Below, piece by piece: positions 14,119-16,897 of a DNA stretch of 16,897 nt (position 1 is the stretch's first letter; every line of letters begins with the position of its first letter). Source of the DNA: Minisyncoccota bacterium (lineage in GTDB: Bacteria > Patescibacteriota > Minisyncoccia > Phycocordibacterales > Phycocordibacteraceae). The notes under the pieces are model-generated. The model was not told the DNA's origin. It worked only from the letters and a program-made list of their open reading frames with translations, and did no database searches. The DNA lies in contig JAQUAU010000018.1 of the NCBI GenBank assembly GCA_028687085.1, positions 1 through 16,897 on the forward strand, read 5' to 3'. The position numbers and the translations under genes were made by a program.

Positions 14119-14391
14119 CTATTTGCGCTTAAGCTTATATACCTTCAACACCTCACTTACCGCTTTTACTGATTGGCCGGAGGTCATTTGGTGGCGCACA
14201 CAGCCCTTCAAGTGGCTCTCAAGCAACGCGTCCTCGACGCTCGAAAGCGCCTGTCGCACAGCACTGGTTTGTGTGATGACGTCGATGCAGTAGGTGTCCT
14301 TTTCTATCAAATCCTGCAGGCCGCGCACCTGACCCTCGATTATTTTCAATCGCCGTATGAGCTTCTTTGTGTCGCTGTGGTCGTGTGTCAT
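14119..14391 (-). CDS. csoR: Copper-sensing repressor CsoR
   Basis: The 90-residue all-helical protein belongs to the CsoR/RcnR (DUF156) family. The Cu(I) ligand set is complete: C35 in TYCIDV, and H60 and C64 in ESHLKGCV, matching the Cys-His-Cys triad of CsoR and not the nickel pattern of RcnR. Conserved [12 protein letters not shown] (14-25) is present. Apo-CsoR binds a GC-rich palindrome and lets go when Cu(I) binds. Such a palindrome lies 12 bp upstream of its own start, so it is autoregulated. It is the first gene of the copper operon. The predicted transcript begins at or next to the ATG, and no ribosome binding site exists. Confidence 0.96.
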   Translation of the reverse strand: MTHDHSDTKKLIRRLKIIEGQVRGLQDLIEKDTYCIDVITQTSAVRQALSSVEDALLESHLKGCVRHQMTSGQSVKAVSEVLKVYKLKRK

Positions 14392-14397
14392 GCCGCC

Positions 14398-14426
14398 ACT
14401 ATATACCCCCAGGGGGTATTCGGCAA
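14398..14426 (-). promoter_or_regulatory. csoR promoter with CsoR operator filling the spacer
   Basis: On the minus strand TTGCCG (14426-14421), a 17-nt spacer and TATAGT (14403-14398) form a promoter. The perfect palindrome ATACCCCC-T-GGGGGTAT (14419-14403), the form expected of CsoR boxes, occupies the spacer and touches the -10. The -10 ends 6 nt before the csoR ATG, placing the start of transcription at about the ATG itself (leaderless). Operator identity follows from the adjacent csoR and the A/T-flanked C5-N-G5 core. Confidence 0.85.
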
Positions 14427-14445
14427 CTGTGGATAAACCTGCGAC

Positions 14446-15678
14446 CTACTCGTACCGCAAGGCGTCGATAGGGTTCTTCTTCCCTGCCTTGCGCGCGGGG
14501 TAGATGCCGAAGACGAGACCAGAGATGCCCGACACAGCGAGACCGAGAATGACGGCCGAGATTGGGAAGGCAAAAACCCAACCGATAGAGAAGAAGGTCG
14601 AGAGTACAACATATATCAGACCTACAATAGTCGCGCCTACCAAGATACCGATAATGCCGCCAGCGAGCGTCAGTAATACCGATTCGATAAGAAACTGCTG
14701 GAGAATGTCGCGATCGGTCGCACCGACCGCTTTGCGCAACCCGATTTCTCGCGTCCGCTCGGTGACCGAGACGAGCATGATGTTCATAATGCCGATGCCG
14801 CCGACGATAAGCGAGATCGAGGCGATGGCCGCTAAGAATATAGTGAGGATCGACATGATATTGCCAAGCATGTTCAGCGTCTCGTCCATAGAGGTAACCA
14901 TGAAATCGTCTTTCGTTGGGTCCGTAATCTGATGAGATGTTCTTAAAATAGAAATGATCCGTGCCTTGGCGAACGCCGTGTCGTACGTAGGGTCAATCTG
15001 AATATTCAGCTCTTGATAATAATCAATGCCCCGAATTTGTTTTTGCCCGACCGGAAGCGGTATCAGTGCGTACCCGTCCATACTAAACATACCGGAACCT
15101 TTCGGTTCAAGGACCCCAATGACACGGAAAGTAATATCCTCGAAGCGAACCGTCTTCCCGACAGGTTCAACATCTCCAAAGAGATCGCCAGCCAGCTTCG
15201 AACCGAGGACGACAACATGTCTGTAGGCAGTTTCATCTGCACTGGTGAACCCATATCCACTGGAGAAATTTAGGTTCGTCATCTTGAATATGTTTGCCGT
15301 CGTCGCAATCCAGAGGGTCGATTTGCTCTTGCTCTCATACACGATGCGTGAACTCCCAGTGACATTCGGCGCCACGTTCGTGATAGACGGCTCTCGTTTT
15401 AACGATTCTACGTCACGTGCAACGAGCGTCTTGACGACGAGACCCATCACCGACGAGGGCGCACCGCCTATAACCGGAGCGCCCGGCTGAACGTTGATCA
15501 TATTGGGGGCCATCGACTGGATTTGACCAACGATATACTGCTTTGCTGAATCGCCCAGTGACATAATGATGATGACCGATGCGATGCCCGTAACAATACC
15601 GAGCATCGTGAGAACAGAACGCATCTTGCTGTGAGCAAGACTGCGCGTAGCTGTTTTAAATGCATCTCTAAAAAGCAT
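14446..15678 (-). CDS. MacB-like ABC transporter permease
   Basis: The 410-residue protein has a first membrane helix at about 22-43, an extracytoplasmic MacB_PCD domain (about 50-250) and a C-terminal FtsX domain with three helices (about 275-300, 328-355 and 370-393). [17 protein letters not shown] (305-321) and the ending [17 protein letters not shown] are hallmarks of the family. It would use the adjacent ATPase to push substrates such as peptides, or to drive mechanotransmission through the fusion protein. It starts 2 nt after the ATPase gene and its stop is only 20 nt before the csoR -35, with no terminator between. Substrate unknown. Confidence 0.93.
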   Translation of the reverse strand: MLFRDAFKTATRSLAHSKMRSVLTMLGIVTGIASVIIIMSLGDSAKQYIVGQIQSMAPNMINVQPGAPVIGGAPSSVMGLVVKTLVARDVESLKREPSITNVAPNVTGSSRIVYESKSKSTLWIATTANIFKMTNLNFSSGYGFTSADETAYRHVVVLGSKLAGDLFGDVEPVGKTVRFEDITFRVIGVLEPKGSGMFSMDGYALIPLPVGQKQIRGIDYYQELNIQIDPTYDTAFAKARIISILRTSHQITDPTKDDFMVTSMDETLNMLGNIMSILTIFLAAIASISLIVGGIGIMNIMLVSVTERTREIGLRKAVGATDRDILQQFLIESVLLTLAGGIIGILVGATIVGLIYVVLSTFFSIGWVFAFPISAVILGLAVSGISGLVFGIYPARKAGKKNPIDALRYE

Positions 15679-15680
15679 AG

Positions 15681-16391
15681 TTATTTCAGGTTACCCCGAC
15701 GGAGACGATCCGCGGTAATAGGATTATCACTCTCTACCACGCCGTCTTTTATCCTGATTATCCTATCTGCGAACTCTGCGGTCTGGGTCTCGTGTGTCAC
15801 GAGTATCACCGTGCGACCTTTGTTATTAAGCGACTCTAGTATTTCCATAATTTGGAGGCCCGATTGCGAATCGAGATTGCCGGTCGGTTCATCGGCGAAT
15901 ATAACGTTCGGATCGGTGACGAGCGCACGAGCAATAGCGACACGTTGTTTCTGCCCGCCAGAGAGTTTGCCAGCTTCGGTATGCAATTTTTCTCCAAGAC
16001 CAACCGCTCGGACGGCCTCCTCGACGAGTGTTCGGCGCTTAGCGGGTAAGGTATCTGAATAGAGAAGCGGTATCTCAACATTGTCATAGACGGTCAGTCG
16101 AGAAAGCAGATTAAATGATTGAAAGACGAAACCCATATCCTTGTTACGGACACGTGCGAGTTCCTGGTCGGTCATCTCGTCGATGCTCTTGCCCTGAAAG
16201 GTGTAGGAGCCGCCGGTCGGCCGATCAAGGAAGCTCAAGATATGCAGAAGTGTTGATTTGCCTGAGCCCGAAGGTCCCATAATGGAGACGAATTCACCTT
16301 GAGCAATCGAGAAAGTCACTCCGCGGAGCGCTCGTGTCGGAGTCTCTTCTTCCACTATGTATTCCTTTTTTAGATTATGTATCTCGATCAT
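15681..16391 (-). CDS. ABC transporter ATP-binding protein of the MacB/LolD type
   Basis: The 236-residue protein has Walker [10 protein letters not shown] (39-47), Q-loop Q91 in FVFQSFNLL, signature LSGGQKQR (143-150), Walker [13 protein letters not shown] (163-174) and switch H200. [19 protein letters not shown] is the usual lead-in for the MacB/LolD/FtsE group. In classical MacB the ATPase and permease are one chain; here they are two genes, as in many Gram-positive and CPR exporters. It follows the membrane fusion protein by 17 nt and precedes the permease by 2 nt. Confidence 0.95.
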   Translation of the reverse strand: MIEIHNLKKEYIVEEETPTRALRGVTFSIAQGEFVSIMGPSGSGKSTLLHILSFLDRPTGGSYTFQGKSIDEMTDQELARVRNKDMGFVFQSFNLLSRLTVYDNVEIPLLYSDTLPAKRRTLVEEAVRAVGLGEKLHTEAGKLSGGQKQRVAIARALVTDPNVIFADEPTGNLDSQSGLQIMEILESLNNKGRTVILVTHETQTAEFADRIIRIKDGVVESDNPITADRLRRGNLK

Positions 16392-16408
16392 TGATTCAAT
16401 CGAACCGC

Positions 16409-16897
16409 CTACTTGGTGGGTTTGAGACCGATATTAATTACTTGTTCACCAAGCGTGACGCCCGAGAGTATCTCGACATTCCCCTTCTGGTCAGAGATGC
16501 CGAGAGTAACCGGACTGGTTGTCGAGGTCTTCCCAGAGAGTGTTTCAACGAAGGTGCCGTTATCGTTCTGCACAATTGCGTACTGCGGGAGGATAAGCAC
16601 GTTGTCCTTTTTCTTTGTTTGGATATCAATATTCGCCGTAAGGCCGCTCTTCAGTCTCGGGTCGGCTTTGTTAAATGAAATCTTTATCTGATAGCTGATT
16701 ACGCCCTGGGTGTTCGTCTGTGCCGGCGCGATGTAGAATACCGACCCCGTGAAGGTCTCGTTCGGAAAGGCATCAAGAGTCATCGTCACTTTATTTCCGA
16801 CGGAGAGCTTGCCGACATCGATTTCAGACACGCCGGCGTCCACTTCGAATCCGCCATACCCGATAATAGAGACCAAGGGCGCTCCGGGAGACGCTAA
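16409..16897 (-). CDS. MacA/HlyD-like periplasmic adaptor (membrane fusion protein), N-terminus cut by window edge
   Basis: 163 in-frame codons run to the right edge, so the N-terminus lies outside. The visible part opens inside the end of the lipoyl-like domain (LASPGAPLVSIIG), continues with the beta-barrel region VDAGVSEIDVGKLSVG and VTMTLDAFPNETFTGSV, and ends with a membrane-proximal domain up to EQVINIGLKPTK. This is the adaptor that pairs with MacB-like permeases. The apparent short form starting at TTG 16876 is an artefact of the edge, since conserved sequence continues upstream. No TolC-like partner is in the window. Confidence 0.9.
   Translation of the reverse strand, partial: LASPGAPLVSIIGYGGFEVDAGVSEIDVGKLSVGNKVTMTLDAFPNETFTGSVFYIAPAQTNTQGVISYQIKISFNKADPRLKSGLTANIDIQTKKKDNVLILPQYAIVQNDNGTFVETLSGKTSTTSPVTLGISDQKGNVEILSGVTLGEQVINIGLKPTK

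Noticed and set aside
1..16897. CRISPR array, transposase gene or phage genes
   Set aside because: No regularly spaced repeats, no transposase or integrase motifs and no phage proteins were found on either strand.

Overview
The window reads as chromosomal DNA of a small-genome bacterium, most likely a Candidatus Patescibacteria / Candidate Phyla Radiation member of the Parcubacteria type. This is inferred from a compact type IV pilus operon in the order pilM-pilN-pilO-(pilP-like)-pilB-receiver-pilT-pilC, very short gaps between genes, short minimal versions of proteins (ComF without its zinc ribbon, PilB with half its usual cysteines), and mostly missing Shine-Dalgarno sequences. Base composition is moderately GC-rich by eye. 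TGA is used as a normal stop (for example at the ends of pilN, the pilP-like gene and copA), so the Gracilibacteria/SR1 code, where TGA is Gly, does not apply.

Layout. Nearly everything is on the minus strand; only comF and one tRNA are on plus. (1) 1-6875: pilus operon read right to left from pilM (6875) to pilC, which runs off the left edge. (2) 6890-7507: comF, divergent from pilM with only 14 bp between the two start codons. (3) 7508-7879: a 372-bp stretch without protein genes, holding tRNA-Ser(GCU), a strong terminator hairpin, a tRNA-end-like inverted repeat with a branched fold, and the terminator of the next operon. (4) 7880-9845: pyrD-pyrC, pyrimidine synthesis. (5) 9945-14426: a copper cassette csoR-copA-(HMA/TauE-like)-(cupredoxin), then a DUF378 membrane protein and a terminator; a near-perfect CsoR operator sits inside the csoR promoter. 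(6) 14446-16897: a MacA/MacB-like export operon (membrane fusion protein cut by the right edge, ATPase, permease).

How the parts work together. PilB and PilT would power extension and retraction of a pilus whose inner-membrane platform is PilM/N/O/(P)/C, and a stand-alone CheY-like receiver between the two motors could tune it. comF, back to back with pilM, suggests a link to DNA uptake. CsoR would release copA and the downstream copper-handling genes when Cu(I) rises.

The most unusual material is non-coding: the structured tRNA-Ser-flanking element (7594-7756), a perfect 25-bp palindrome inside comF, a cluster of nested palindromes between the cupredoxin and DUF378 genes, and a recurring -10-like hexamer 6 or 9 nt before start codons that predicts leaderless or near-leaderless mRNAs. 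The proteins belong to known families; I see no clearly new protein system.
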